64,000 nucleotides of DNA, taken from contig NC_058339.1 of the NCBI RefSeq assembly GCF_905475395.1, positions 89,662,520 to 89,726,519 of the forward strand. The letters are read 5' to 3'. A model generated the notes under the pieces. It was not told the origin of the DNA and made no database searches. It saw only the letters and a program-made list of their open reading frames with translations. The position numbers and the translations under genes are program-made. This document shows, piece by piece, positions 36,892-48,485 of this stretch (position 1 is its first letter; each line of letters begins with the position of its first letter). Origin of the DNA: Chrysoperla carnea. Lineage: Eukaryota; Arthropoda; Insecta; Neuroptera; Chrysopidae.

Positions 36892-39800
36892 ATGAATCTT
36901 AAATTACTTGTAATCTTACTAATTAATATTGTATTTGTTTCAAAAGTTAATGGTAAGTTTTCGCAAATTTGTAATTGATTCCTTGAAAACATAAAATAAA
37001 CAAAAATTTAAAATTTAAAATTTAAAAAACTGAAAACTAAAAATTCGACCTTGATTTTCAATATATCTTGAAAATTGAGTCTACAAGTTATCAACACAGA
37101 CGAATAGTATTTATTATCCTTGATAACTATTGTTTTAAACATTTTTCTAAAGTTAGCGTATTTTCTTTCGATTAAATACAATAATGACATATTTTTAAAA
37201 CAAATTCCTAAGAAAGGTAACGATTTTCGAAAAAATATTTTGAATAAAACATTTTAATTTTTTTATGAGGAGCAACTTTTAAGTTAATTTTAGTGTCCGA
37301 CTGAAGGTCGATTTTTGGCCGAAGCCGAAGCCGATTAATCGGCTATCGGCACAACCTTCGGCCGAAGCCGAAGCCGAGCCGAAGCCGAAGGTTTAAAAAC
37401 ATGATTTAAAACTTGAATATTAAAGTTGATCTCTAGAAGTTGATCTAGAGATTATGATCTTTAGAAGTTGATCTAGAAGTCAATCTAAAGATGATTAAAA
37501 AAATTACCTTGAAATTTATTTCAAAATAATAACATTTAGAACAATTCGTTCAATTCCGACGTTTGCTAGGAACCTTCAGCCAAAGGTTCGGCCACGGCCT
37601 GAATTCAGGCCGAAGCCGAATGTTGGAAGGTGGTTTTTCTGGCCGAAAGTGGTCGAAGCCGAAGCCGAAGCTTCGGTCGGACACTATTTAAAGTTCTATT
37701 CTATCTCTTACCTAGCAGGATCTAAATTAGAGCTACCCGGAGAACTAGGTCCAATATGATGTCAGTATTTTATATATGAAGTATATCGAGGTATACTAAG
37801 TTTAGTCCCAAGTTTTAATACCATGTATATATAAAATATATCAAGATATAGTAAGTTTAGTTCCAACTTGTAACGCTTAAAAATATTGATGCTATCAACA
37901 AAATTTTGGTACAGTTAGTTGATTTGGTATTTAGATTTAATTTATAACTGTGTATTTTGTTAGGGTCAGCTTTTTCACCACCATTTTCTAATTTCTCCTC
38001 CAAAATAATACGACAAAATGTAATCGATTCAAGAGCGGATATAACTCATCACCCGTGTATGGTAAGGAACCAAAATTATATTTTTAATATTACAATATTA
38101 TACTTTGTAACTTTCTATTAAGATACCGTGGGTAAATTTCACCGAAAGTAGAGAAAGTAATCCGATAAGTTAGAGAGCTAAATATAACAGAATATGTCTA
38201 ATTCAAGGTGTATATTGCAAAATAATGACAAGAAAAATACAAATCTTGCGGAAGCATTGGAAACCAAATTGATTTTATTGCTATTCTTCAGTCTTAAATT
38301 TAAAAAAAAAATGAGTAAAAAATACTTCTCAAAGATCAGATAATTTTCTCTGAGAAATATTTCTCTTTTTTGTTTAAACTAGGAGTGTCAGGATAAAAAA
38401 AGATAGTCAGTCATTGGGACTGTCGACAGAAATAAAAAGTTAAAACTTTGGAATAGCTGTGATCTTTTTTTAAATTTTTAAATCAATGATAGAAGGTGTA
38501 ATTTATTAAAATTTCATAGATTCAAATTATTATTATAGTGTGTATAAAAAAACTATTTTAAATAATAAAAAAAAGCAACAATACGCAGTGATTCAAGCGA
38601 TCTCCCATCCTAGAACCAAGTGTGCTCACTGTTGCTTAACTTCAACGATCGGGTGTGAATCATTGCTATCAATGTGGTATGTATGGAGCGTGACGATGAC
38701 ACGAGTTCCATTATTCTTGTTCACCCAACAAGTGTTCAACGTGACTAAAAAACCTTTCACTTAAAAAAAATTGCATTTGTACAATTAGTGATACGTTCTA
38801 GCGATCTAATAAAAATCTCATTCCCCCCTCCCTTCGACACTCATCTAAAATTCGCATGTCGTTGTGACCTCACTGAAAGTAGCTTATTTAGACTCGTTCT
38901 TAAAACAGGTATGATATTTTAAAGTAGTTTCTTTTTTGCACACTCACGATTTTTAAAACACAGTCATTTGTTTGATTTTTTTTGCTTTAAATTTTACAAA
39001 ACTAATCATATCAGGTTCAAGTGTATGTGCTACGAAGACAAGAAGAAGGTTTCGCCGGTGTAGATGATTGGCATTTTGTATGCGGTGGAGCCTTGATTCA
39101 GCCTATGGTGGTATTAACTGCTCAAAGCTGTGTTTATGAAACATTATTTTATGCTGTTGATGCTGGAACACATGAAACTCATAGCTGTGAACATTTTAAT
39201 TATGTAACTAATAAAAGGATGCATCCTTTATACATACCGGGGCAGCCTGATTACAATGTGGCAATGCTTAAGGTATGTAAAAGACTTGAATCCGCACAAA
39301 TTAATTATTAACTTACTGGTAGGAACAATGAAGGACAAGCGAAAAACTTCTAACATGAAGCTTTTTTTGGAAAAAGTTCCACACTTTCTCGAAGTATCAC
39401 AAAGTCGGTCGAGGAACTTTTCTTGGAAATATATTTTCGTCAAATCGATTGCTATAGTATCTAACAACCTTTGGAAAAATGTTTTAAACAAAATTGGTTG
39501 TTGTTTTTATAAAATCAAACTTTGTGGTTTCTACTTTTTCCTTATCATTACGAAAAATATAACATAAAGACACGTGCGTATAAGCACAAATTTCCGTTGA
39601 AAGAATAATAACTTAACTTCTATCAGAAGGAAATAAATGTATTTCTATAGCCCATGTTAAATTAAAATCGGAGTGCGATGTCTTTCTCCGAGTAAAACAA
39701 CTTTTACTCCGACCAAAGTTTTCCCCTATAACGCTTCTATTCATCTCGATTATTTAAAATTTGAAATGTGTTTTTCGTTATACATATATTCAACTTTTAT

Positions 39801-42800
39801 GTTTTGTTAGGTGGAAAGGCCATTCGATTTATCATCGAAAGTTGGCCTTTGTATTATATGCTATACTCAGGATTGGGAAAATATTATGGAGTTTTCAAGG
39901 TGAGCCATTTAACTCGATATATCTTAAAAATTTCCTAAAATACATCAGCTACAAAAACTAGTTCGGATAAAAATTGTTAAGTTTGAGATGAGACAAAATA
40001 TTTTCACCGGGAATTTGATCTGTGTTTTCAGGATCACATCAGGAAGTATGTGCATTATCAAGCTCATATACGGCGTGTTAGAAAAATAACGAAATAGCAA
40101 AATAATTTATGTATATTCTAGTTAGTTATCGAAGAATGTACTAAACAGATTCTTTCTTTTATAATGCTTTTATAATTATAACCAACCTTGAAATTTAACT
40201 TATTTCCATACAAGAAAAAATAAATTCAAGTTCCATTTCTGACAAATCTACTAAGCTGCTGTTCATTTTCAGAATGTATACAATTCTTCTAGGTCTACAA
40301 CTTTACTATGCAACTGTTTCTTCTAAATATTTTTTTTAAATTTAGTTATTATTGTAACAACAGTCAATCTGTTCATAATATTTTTTCAACAGTTCGGTAA
40401 AACAAGGTTTTCCTTTCTAAATTTTCCGAATTCTTTGTTTTTATTAAATATTGTTTTTATAGAGAGAGCATTCCTAAATGAAGTTTTCAAGTTATACATG
40501 AATATATATCGACTCGTTGCCTGTTGTTTTTAAAGTCATATTTCTACGAATGCATTCGATTTTCGAAAAATAGTTTCAAATTAATGAAGAAAAAGCTTTC
40601 AAAAAATTATTGATATTTCATATGATAATATTTCAAATAAAAATGATAATTTAAAGTTTCATTTTTAACCAAACTGCCGGTTATTCTATGGAAGCTATTC
40701 GGTGGAAGCTTGGTTTGAAAGTGTTATTTTATCTCTTACTGATTATGAGTTGACTCTTAAGTGATCCTGATTATCAATACCAAATTCAAGGTCAAAATAA
40801 GATGACTACCATCAATCTCAATTATTGTTCCGCGATCTCGTATGTAGGGTTTCGTAACCGAACATTTACCAACGGAACCGTATTACTAAGACTCCGTACC
40901 GTCGTACAAATACTTTACAAATTCTACTTATTGTTTGGTATACTGAGTGCATCTCTTAATTCTTTTGCAAAAGTATTTAAAAAGTACATAATGTAACATC
41001 GTGTACGATGGTCCGGAACCGTTGGTGAAACTGATGTATTTTATGAATTTTTTTAGTATAAATTAAAATAACTAACTTATTTAATTTGTATTTTTACATT
41101 CAGTCAACTCAAAATAGAAGGAATGGCAGTAGGATGGCGTAGTGGAAAATTACGAAATTACGTGGCTACGGTAAGTGAATTTCTTTTTACACGTCTTTAG
41201 GAGCATTGTGAAAGAAAAATTATTAAGAGTTAATTTTTACGATGCGCGCGTACAGAGTGGCGATATATACAACGTGTCTACTTAAGTTGGCTCCATATGG
41301 AAAACTTTTCTTTTATATCGTTTACGTTTATCGTTATCGTTTACGAAAAAAGCTTTTTTTTATAAAAATTTCTGCTTTTGAAAGTAAGCTGATCAATTTT
41401 AACATCGAATGTTCAGGATGTCCCCAGAATTTGAAAAAGTTCAATAGGAATGTTAATAGTCGTTTTGAAATGTAGATCATTTAGAACAGATAATAAGGAA
41501 AACGATTCAAGAAATCTCTCCGGAGATATCTAGGAGTGTATTATACGAATTTTGTAAAATAATAATTACATGTGTGAAACGCGAAGGTTAAGGCAAAAAC
41601 GAACTGCCTTGGGCTTAATGAAATTTTTTCTGACTCCACTGTATCTGGTACTGTATAAAATTTGAGAAAATTAACAGGATTTTCGAGAAAAAAAAAATGA
41701 TTACCTATAACATATCCGAATTTCAAAGCGATAGAGTAAGGGATATAATCGCAGTGCTTGAAATTCAGTTGTAACTTTAACCATTATTATCTTGAAAACC
41801 GCTTTTCTTTATAAATTATTTTCCCGCCAATGAAAATTTAAGTGGGTTCTTCAGGAAAATATAAAGTTTCAAGCCAATCAATAATGTTTAAAATTTGTAC
41901 ATGAGAGCCTTAATCAAACAATAGAATTCTATAAATATATATTCCAAATTTTTCGTTCTATTTTATTCATTCACTTCGCTGAAACTTCCTCACTTCGCTG
42001 GGCTTAAAAGTAAAGACCACCGCATTATAATCGCCACCTTTCTTGCTCTCACTTATCTCCGTTCCATAGCACTGGAAATAGGGTAGAGATTGTTTTACAC
42101 AGGTCAAATACATGAACATGTTTCAATTTTTTTGAAATGTTATATAGTCTTGATTCATTGAGTGTATCAGAAAAGGTGGCCATGAATTTATCTAGTTCAG
42201 AATTTTTACAGAAATCTTTAACTTACGGTTCAAAATACTGCTAATAGATGGCGTAGTGAAAGGTCATAGACTAAATTAATTTTTTTTTAATTTTTATTTA
42301 GTTTTAATATTATTTCTTTATAAATTATAGCTTACCTTCGCAGTCGCTAATGACCCAGACGTTAAAAGCGACTTAAAAGAAAATAAAAAAATTAAAAAAT
42401 TATAGCCTAGTTTTTTCGTGAAAGCGTAACAAACACACAAACAAACAAACATCCATACTTTCACATTCATAATATATAGGGTTGTTCCTACTTACCTACG
42501 TATCTTGAAATCTTTGTGCAACGCCAAATATTTAACAATTTATTTGTTTTTTGTTCATTCAGGAACTTCATCATGGATATTTTGATATTTTAAGGAGATC
42601 TGCATGCGTTCATCGTATTAAAGAATACTTTCCATTGTCTGGCAGTGATCAAAACCAAGCTTTTTGTACTGTTTTCTGTTTATGTAAAGAAGAGATGTCG
42701 TATCAGAAAATACCAAATGTGTGTTACAGAGAAAATGGTGCACTGCTTTTTGTAGGAAAATATTTATGGGGTATTTCATCAATTCTCGGAGATGGTAATA

Positions 42801-43000
42801 GTTGTAAACAAACCACGACTTTCTTGTTTACAAAATTGGTTTATTATGGTATTGCGCATTGGATAGAAGCTATTAAGACAGAATTTAAAACTCTTCAGCC
42901 TCGACCCACATCATGGTTGAAAGATTCCGAGACTCCCATGCCAAATGCTTGTGAACGAAATACACCAATAGAAAATACCAAAGAGTATTATTGGGGTTGA
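36892..43000 (+). CDS. SPH1: secreted trypsin-fold pseudoprotease
   Basis: Six exons: 36,892-36,952, 37,964-38,061, 39,015-39,272, 39,811-39,899, 41,104-41,170 and 42,563-43,000 (TGA), 336 aa. Residues 1-20 are a signal peptide (MNLKLLVILLINIVFVSKVN); residues 21-53 are a linker with no IVGG activation site. The S1A fold is shown by FVCGGALI..VLTAQSC (C42/C58), YNVAMLK, AVGW and a C-terminal YGIAHWIEA helix. All three catalytic positions are lost: His57 is Ser (residue 91), Asp102 is Asn (134) and Ser195 is Asn (249, in CYRENGAL). It is therefore expected to bind rather than cleave. Unlike its paralogues, the exon before GW is split by an extra 1.2 kb phase-2 intron, and a C-terminal tail of about 35 residues follows the helix. 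It is the first of six tandem paralogues. The biological role is unknown. Confidence 0.9.
37140..37775 (+). repeat. R9 repeat interrupted by a MITE
   Basis: The left part (TTTCTTTCGATTAAATACAA to ATGAGGAGCAACTTTTAAG) and the right part (TTAAAGTTCTATTCTATCTC to AACTAGGTCCAATATGATG) together match one continuous R9 segment at about 34,915-35,120. The 37,293-37,684 MITE therefore inserted into an older R9 copy within SPH1 intron 1. Confidence 0.65.
37293..37684. mobile_element. GCCGAA-rich MITE with TA target duplication
   Basis: The ends are inverted: GTGTCCGACTGAAG on the left and CTTCGGTCGGACAC on the right, each flanked by TA (37,291-37,292 and 37,685-37,686). TA duplication suits a Tc1/mariner-type element. 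Clusters of the hexamer GCCGAA, in both orientations, fill about 37,317-37,395 and 37,570-37,675, making this the most GC-rich patch in the area. It is 392 bp and non-coding. Confidence 0.8.
37772..37911 (+). repeat. R1 fragment with doubled terminus
   Basis: Two successive copies of the R1 left end (GGTATACTAAGTTTAGTCCC, then ATATAGTAAGTTTAGTTCC) precede TAACGCTTAAAAATATTGAT. The rest of the element is missing. It lies in SPH1 intron 1, about 50 bp before exon 2. Confidence 0.75.
38575..38689 (-). pseudogene. 5S rRNA-like pseudogene
   Basis: On the minus strand this reads as a nearly full-length 5S rRNA relative: CATACATACCAC near the 5' end, CCCGATCGTTGAAGTTAAGC and AAC across the box A region, then GGATGGGAGATCGCTTG for the box C/loop E region, and TGCGTATTGTTGC at the 3' end. 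It is followed at once by a run of eight T (A at 38,567-38,574), as expected for RNA polymerase III. Length is about 115 nt against the usual 120. The 5' end no longer pairs with the 3' TGTTGC and there are many substitutions, so I call it a pseudogene. It lies antisense in SPH1 intron 2. Confidence 0.8.
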
Positions 43001-43060
43001 AATCTCAAATTGTTGAAACATATTTCAGATATAATCAAGTATATTTGTATTTTTTATGAT

Positions 43061-43066
43061 AATAAA
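43061..43066 (+). terminator. Poly(A) signal of SPH1
   Basis: AATAAA lies 61 bp after the stop codon. The following TTTTGTTGTTG is a plausible GU-rich downstream element. Confidence 0.65.
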
Positions 43067-43119
43067 TGATAAAATTTTGTTGTTGACACCATATAATACT
43101 GCGATACTTAAGTTTCATT

Positions 43120-43370
43120 AGGTTCCCATTGCGAAAAAAAAGCTTAACTGTGGGGCTACATCATTAAACATAAAAAAACTTTGGTTTTTTACTTTTACGC
43201 GTCAAAAATTAGTCAAATTGACGTATAAATTTTATCTATTATGGTATTTTTAAAGCATTAAAAAACATTTACGTGATACAAATATTATTTTTATTCATAT
43301 CTTAGATTTAAATTCAATAAATATAAATTAGTTGTTAACTTGACTAGTCATGTGACGGCCGAACTAATTT
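43120..43370 (+). repeat. R4 interspersed repeat
   Basis: AAAACTTTGGTTTTTTACTT, GCGTCAAAAATTAG and GACTAGTCATGTGACGGCCG mirror 4,390-4,640 in reverse complement. It fills the start of the SPH1-SPH2 spacer. Confidence 0.6.
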
Positions 43371-44298
43371 AGGGTCATATTTTCCCCTTACAAATTATTC
43401 AATTCACAAACTAACAAAAAGTCAGTTGAAAAAGCATGATATTTCGGTAGAAAAAAGTAACTGAACGTACATAAAAATGGCTATAAAAATGCGAAAAACC
43501 TTAAAGAACGCAAAGAAAAATATTATTCCTAAAATACGAGGAATAGAGGCTGAAAAATTACTATTCCGATTATTCCGACAAATTCGTTAATTTACTGCTA
43601 ATGTTTATGTTCAATTTTTAAAATCATTTCCTTAGCTGCATGAATAAATGTGATAGAATGCATATATGTACATTTAGCAATGTGTATAAGAAAGATATTA
43701 TGATAGTCTAGTCACTAAATCTAGTTTACATTACTAAGTAATGAAGAATTTAAGATCACCGATATATCTACAAATATTAGACTAAAAAAAGTTATAAATA
43801 TAAGATTTTGGTTCTATAAATCTTTATTGTATGTGAACCGATGATTCTAAAATCAAAATTTCAACAATTCAACACAACGCTAATATTTTTTAAGTTTTGC
43901 GAAGTACATATATATACAGAGAAGTCATGCCAAAATAATTTAAAATGGATTCAAGGATGCAAAAAAAAATATATTAAGTTGTTGGTTAAACCATAACCGG
44001 GCAATAATTGGAATTACATGTATAGATATAGGTAGTGTCCCATTCGGTCTCCCCCCTCCCTAGCTGAAAATTTCATTAAAGAAGCGTATTTGAAAAAATT
44101 TTAGTAAAATTTGTTGCTACTTGGAGGTCTTTACCACATTTCAAGGTCTTTGTTATTGGCGTCACATTTGCTTCGCCTTTCAATAGAAACCTGGCATTAC
44201 CTTAATAAATGGCATCCATCTAACCGAATAAAAGCAGAAATAAACTACTTCATCAACCTCTGAAGATGAGATATCTCAGTACTCCATTAACCAGGAAT
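43371..44298. other. SPH1-SPH2 spacer
   Basis: AT-rich spacer with no recognised feature. Confidence 0.5.
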
Positions 44299-44302
44299 AA
44301 TA

Positions 44303-44425
44303 AAAACCATTTTTATAAGCATGCTAATATTTCGAGTAAGTAAAAACTAATACCATTGACTACGGCTAATTATTATCGTTGACTAATTTAGTTACGATCT
44401 AAAAGCGGAAACCAAAACAAATTGG
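44303..44425 (+). promoter_or_regulatory. Conserved upstream block, SPH2
   Basis: ACCATTTTTATAAGCATGCT and CTAATTTAGTTACGATCTAA, then CCAAAACAAA, match the blocks upstream of the paralogues. It ends about 85 bp before the ATG. The middle is more diverged than in SPH1, SPH3 and SPH6. Confidence 0.5.
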
Positions 44426-44508
44426 TATAATTTTGTATTCATACAGTTTTGGATATAAGTAATTTATAGATTATTTCTTAACTGTGTTTTTTTCAATACA
44501 AATTTAAA

Positions 44509-47500
44509 ATGATGGACTTTAAACGACAGTTATTTCTATTTCTTAACATTGCCTTTGTTTCAAAAGTAGTTGGTAAGTTTTCAAAATTTATTTATGGTTT
44601 TAAAAAATTTTCTTCTTTTCTACATTTATACTTATTTGCTAAATTATTTATTTAAATTTAAGGGATCGATTTCTTAATACCAATATCAAATTCCACTTTC
44701 AAAATACAACGACAACAAGACAAACCCAGAGCGAGAATCGAAGACCATCCATATGCGGTAAAAAAAAAACACAATTGTATATACTAGCTTAATGTTACCA
44801 TACACAGTAAAACTTTTACTTGGCTGTTGATGTTCTTATAACAAGTAAATATGTCTTGAATCAAGGATCTCGAAGCTTAACTCAAGAAAATTGGTATTTG
44901 AATGTTTATAAATTTCCTTGAACCAAGAAAGTTTTTACTTGCAATTATTACTTTATTTTACAGTGTATACTAATCATAGGTATTAAACCATTTAATTTTC
45001 GAGGTTTGGTTTTTATCAAAATACAAGTATTTTACTCGAAAAGCATGTTTTATTGAGAAAATTTCTTCAAGTAAAATTTGTTATATTGAAAGTTATAGGG
45101 TGAGGGTCTGAGAGACTTATTTCATAATTTATTTCGACTGCACTTCTTTATCATCTCAGACCGTCAAAACTTATGGAGGGCTTTTATTTCAATTCGATTC
45201 AATTTATTCATTCTTTTCTAAGAGTCTAAGGTTCAAAGCAACAATTCGTCTAGAGAATATGGACAAATATTCAATAAATACTTTTTTTAATGCGGCTACA
45301 AAATTCGATCCATATTTCTTCATTATAGAATTGATTGTTTTACATTTTATAAAATTATACAGACGAATAGCTTGATTTCGAGATCAAAAACCGATTTAAT
45401 GAGATGTCGTTAAATTTTTTTAACGGCTTTTACAAGCAAAGTACCTTGGAATATGTTAGGCCAAAATGGAGAGTAAAGCCGTCATGTTTATCTTGACGTC
45501 AGATATTCTATTATACTTTGCTGGTCAAGAGAAATTTACCTCAATATCACAACAAGTAAATTTCATCCACCAGTTCGGATCTCTGCTTTTGTGAACAGTC
45601 CAAATATGAAAATTGATTTGATTGTATAAAATTATTTCTGCCTAAAATGTGTGCGTATTAATAATTATTTGAATTTCCTAAATACCAGGTTCAAATTTAT
45701 AAACGTGAAGGAGAAGATACAGGAAATCCATACTGGCAGTATACATGCACTGGAGCCTTAATAGCACCTCAGATAATAATAACTGCTGCGCATTGTGTAT
45801 ATGTCACGAAATATTATGGTGTTAATGCTGGCGAAAATATAACGTATAATTTTCTGAATTGGAGACTTGTTGTTAACAAAAGATTGCATCCATTATTCGA
45901 GAATATTGATCAAACTGAATACAATGTTGCATTGCTTAAGGTAAATAGGAAAAGGTGCAGTATCAAGAAACAAAATTTACATTTATGTATTTTTTGAAGT
46001 CTTAAATTAAAATATCACAATCAAAATGCATTTTTTGCTATAAAAAAACTATGAAATTAATCGTAACATTATGCAGTTTGCGATAATATTTAGTCTTCGT
46101 TTTTGGAATTTCTGTACCATCGGATAACAAATTAGGTATTTTTACGTTTATGGTGTGCGCTTATAGTTTTATACAGACTTTTAGAACAAATATGGCAGAC
46201 TTGCCTCTAAACATATTCTGTTTTAATCCATTTTCTACTCCTCTATATAGGTACTTACACAAATACGCTTTTGCCTACTAAGAATTAAACGGTTGAATAA
46301 AGTTTCAAATGATTAATCATGATATGTAGATAACAAAACACAAAATTAATTTTTATAAAATCCCAGAATTATTATTATTTAAAAAACATAAATTATTTAA
46401 AATTATACATCCGATCACGTTACAGCAAACACCAATCAGATGTACTTTGAAGGAACTACGTCACGCCATATGAATACCTATGAAAGCTTACAAATACAAA
46501 AAGATAAACTTGCAAGTACTTGTAACTTGCATAAACAAAAATGATTGTATGTCAAGTACTGTCATTCAAGACGCCATGGTAGTCTACACTATTTTAGAAG
46601 TAAATTTGACTTGGTTTTTTTAAATACAAAATACTTACTGTAAAAAGTATTTTTTTTTAAATAATACTTTATTGGTGTTAATCAGATACTAATTCTGTAA
46701 CGCATAAACCAATTTTTCAAATTTAGGACAAAAGCCTGGTAATAAATTGTTCAGATAATTTTTTGTTTTTGTTTCTTTAGTTTTTATTAAATTTTTTTCA
46801 GTTGGAAAGGTCATATACGTACACAGATAAAATTAAACGTATCTGTATATGTTGGAACTGCGATTGGGAGTATAAGGCACATATCAAATTCAATATATCT
46901 GGAGAAATAGTTGGATGGATGGAGGTAAGCCAGATTGTTTCGATTGTTTCTAAAGTACTTGATACGCCAATCTGAGCTAGAATTTCATAAATATACCAAT
47001 TTCAGAGGCTAAGTAACTTCTGTTTGCATTGTGAACACTATGTCGAAATTTGGCCTAGGTATTTATATTATCCTTCTTTCCAATTTCCAATATTCTGCTT
47101 GCTGCACTTAGAATATACTTATTTTTCGCAGAAATTGAGTTAAACAAGTGAAAACAAACAACTTACTGAGTTAATTGTTGAAATACCATGCATAGCCAGT
47201 GTTGATTTCTTTATACATAACACATACATGCATGTGACCCACCTGATATTCAAGTATAGATAGAACATACTATAAAATTTCCGCCTAATTTGCGCGATGT
47301 TTACAAACAAATGTTTCAAACAAAAGTTTTTTATTCTTTTATAAGGAACATTTTTTACATTTAAATTTTTGTTCTATCTCCAACGGTTTACAAGATGGGT
47401 CCTACGGACCCAAGACCCAATTGACCTATAATGTCCTGAGTACGCTGTAAAAATTTTAGCTCGATATCTTTTTTCGTTTTTGAGTTATCGTGTACACCGA

Positions 47501-48396
47501 CGGACGGACGGACGGACAACCGGAAATGGACTAATTAGGTGATTCTATGAACACCTATATGAAAAATTTGGTGGGTAGCATCAATATTTTTAAGCGTTAC
47601 AAACTTGGGACTAAACTAAGTATACCTTGCATATTACATATATGCATGGTATAAAAATTTAAATGTAAAGAAAGAGAAAGAACAAAAGTTTAGATGTAAA
47701 AATGTTCCTTATAAGAAAATATACAACTTTTGTTTGAAACATTTTTTCACTGTGTACCCGTGAGGGAGCAAATTAGGTTATAAACAAAATATACAGGTAT
47801 TGTATATTTTTAAATTTGTACGTTACATGGTTTTTATCCCACTGAGGCAATGAGAAGAAAGATACTCTTATTACTTTGTGTGTAAGAGTGGCTACCTTTC
47901 TTTACTTACTAAGCCAATGGTCTCTTTTTACTTGTGATGAAATTCTGTGCCAGTGAGTGTATTTTAAATCCTTTTTTTGTTTGTTAAGAATGGCAGACAG
48001 GGCAGTGTGATCGAAAAGGTAAAACTAGAAGTTACAAACAGAAATATTTGCTCAAACCTTTGGAAAACTCATTCTACCATCTTTGAGGGATCCTTACAAC
48101 ATCAAATGCATGAACATCGTATATGTTCTGGTTTTTGCTTAAAAACACCAGATTATACAGTAGAAAATGGAGGCTCGTCTGAGAAAATTTGTGGTCCTTC
48201 AATTGGTGCACTGTTTGTCAAGAACAACCAGTTATTTGGAATTGAATCACGAATATTATATCAAGAAAAGGGACATGCCACTTGTCAAAACGCCAATTAT
48301 TGGTTTCATTCAAAATTATCATATTATGGAGTAGCGCATTGGATTGAGGCCACAAGAAAGGAACTTCAAAGATCCATACCAAATCTGAACGGATGA
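44509..48396 (+). CDS. SPH2: secreted trypsin-fold homologue, His57 kept
   Basis: Five exons: 44,509-44,572 (a second in-frame ATG at 44,512 matches the paralogue starts), 44,663-44,757, 45,689-45,940, 46,802-46,924 and 47,989-48,396. Length is 312 aa from 44,512. A 20-residue signal peptide precedes a linker with an NST sequon and the PYAV motif that opens the protease domain; there is no IVGG. TCTGALIAPQIIITAAHC keeps the canonical His57 (residue 87), the only member to do so. Asp102 is Asn (131, in EYNVALLK). The Ser195 region reads CGPSIGALFV, aligning Ser at 194 and Ile at 195 (residue 249), so the nucleophile is displaced or lost. YYGVAHWIEA is the closing helix. It is closest to SPH4, sharing APQIIITAA. 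Intron 4 hosts an R1 repeat. It is probably not an active protease. Confidence 0.9.
47147..47650 (-). repeat. R1 repeat in SPH2 intron 4
   Basis: This near full-length reversed R1 copy runs from AACAAGTGAAAACAAACAAC to CATATATGCATGGTATAA, with a GACGGACGGACGGACGG tract. A small deletion removes part of the core near 47,430. Confidence 0.88.
47665..47785 (+). repeat. R1 fragment, inverted relative to its neighbour
   Basis: AACAAAAGTTTAGATGTAAA, TGTTCCTTATAAGAAAATAT and ACTTTTGTTTGAAACATTTT followed by GTGTACCCGTGAGGG are the internal part of R1 in plus orientation. It sits next to the reversed copy and makes an inverted R1 pair. Confidence 0.75.
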
Positions 48397-48479
48397 ATGA
48401 ATAATTCCCAAAAAGCTTTCCTTAATTTTTTCTATTTTTCCAATTTTTATGTTTATATTTAGGACATATTTTGGAAACA

Positions 48480-48485
48480 AATAAA
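48480..48485 (+). terminator. Poly(A) signal of SPH2
   Basis: AATAAA lies 84 bp after the stop codon, followed by TTTGTCTTTTC. Confidence 0.6.

Noticed and set aside
41960-42480. Possible reversed Helitron-like end at CATTCATAATATATAGGG in SPH1 intron 5
   Set aside because: The sequence resembles a reversed Helitron 5' region, but I could not find a matching 3' CTAGT hairpin end, so the element cannot be bounded.
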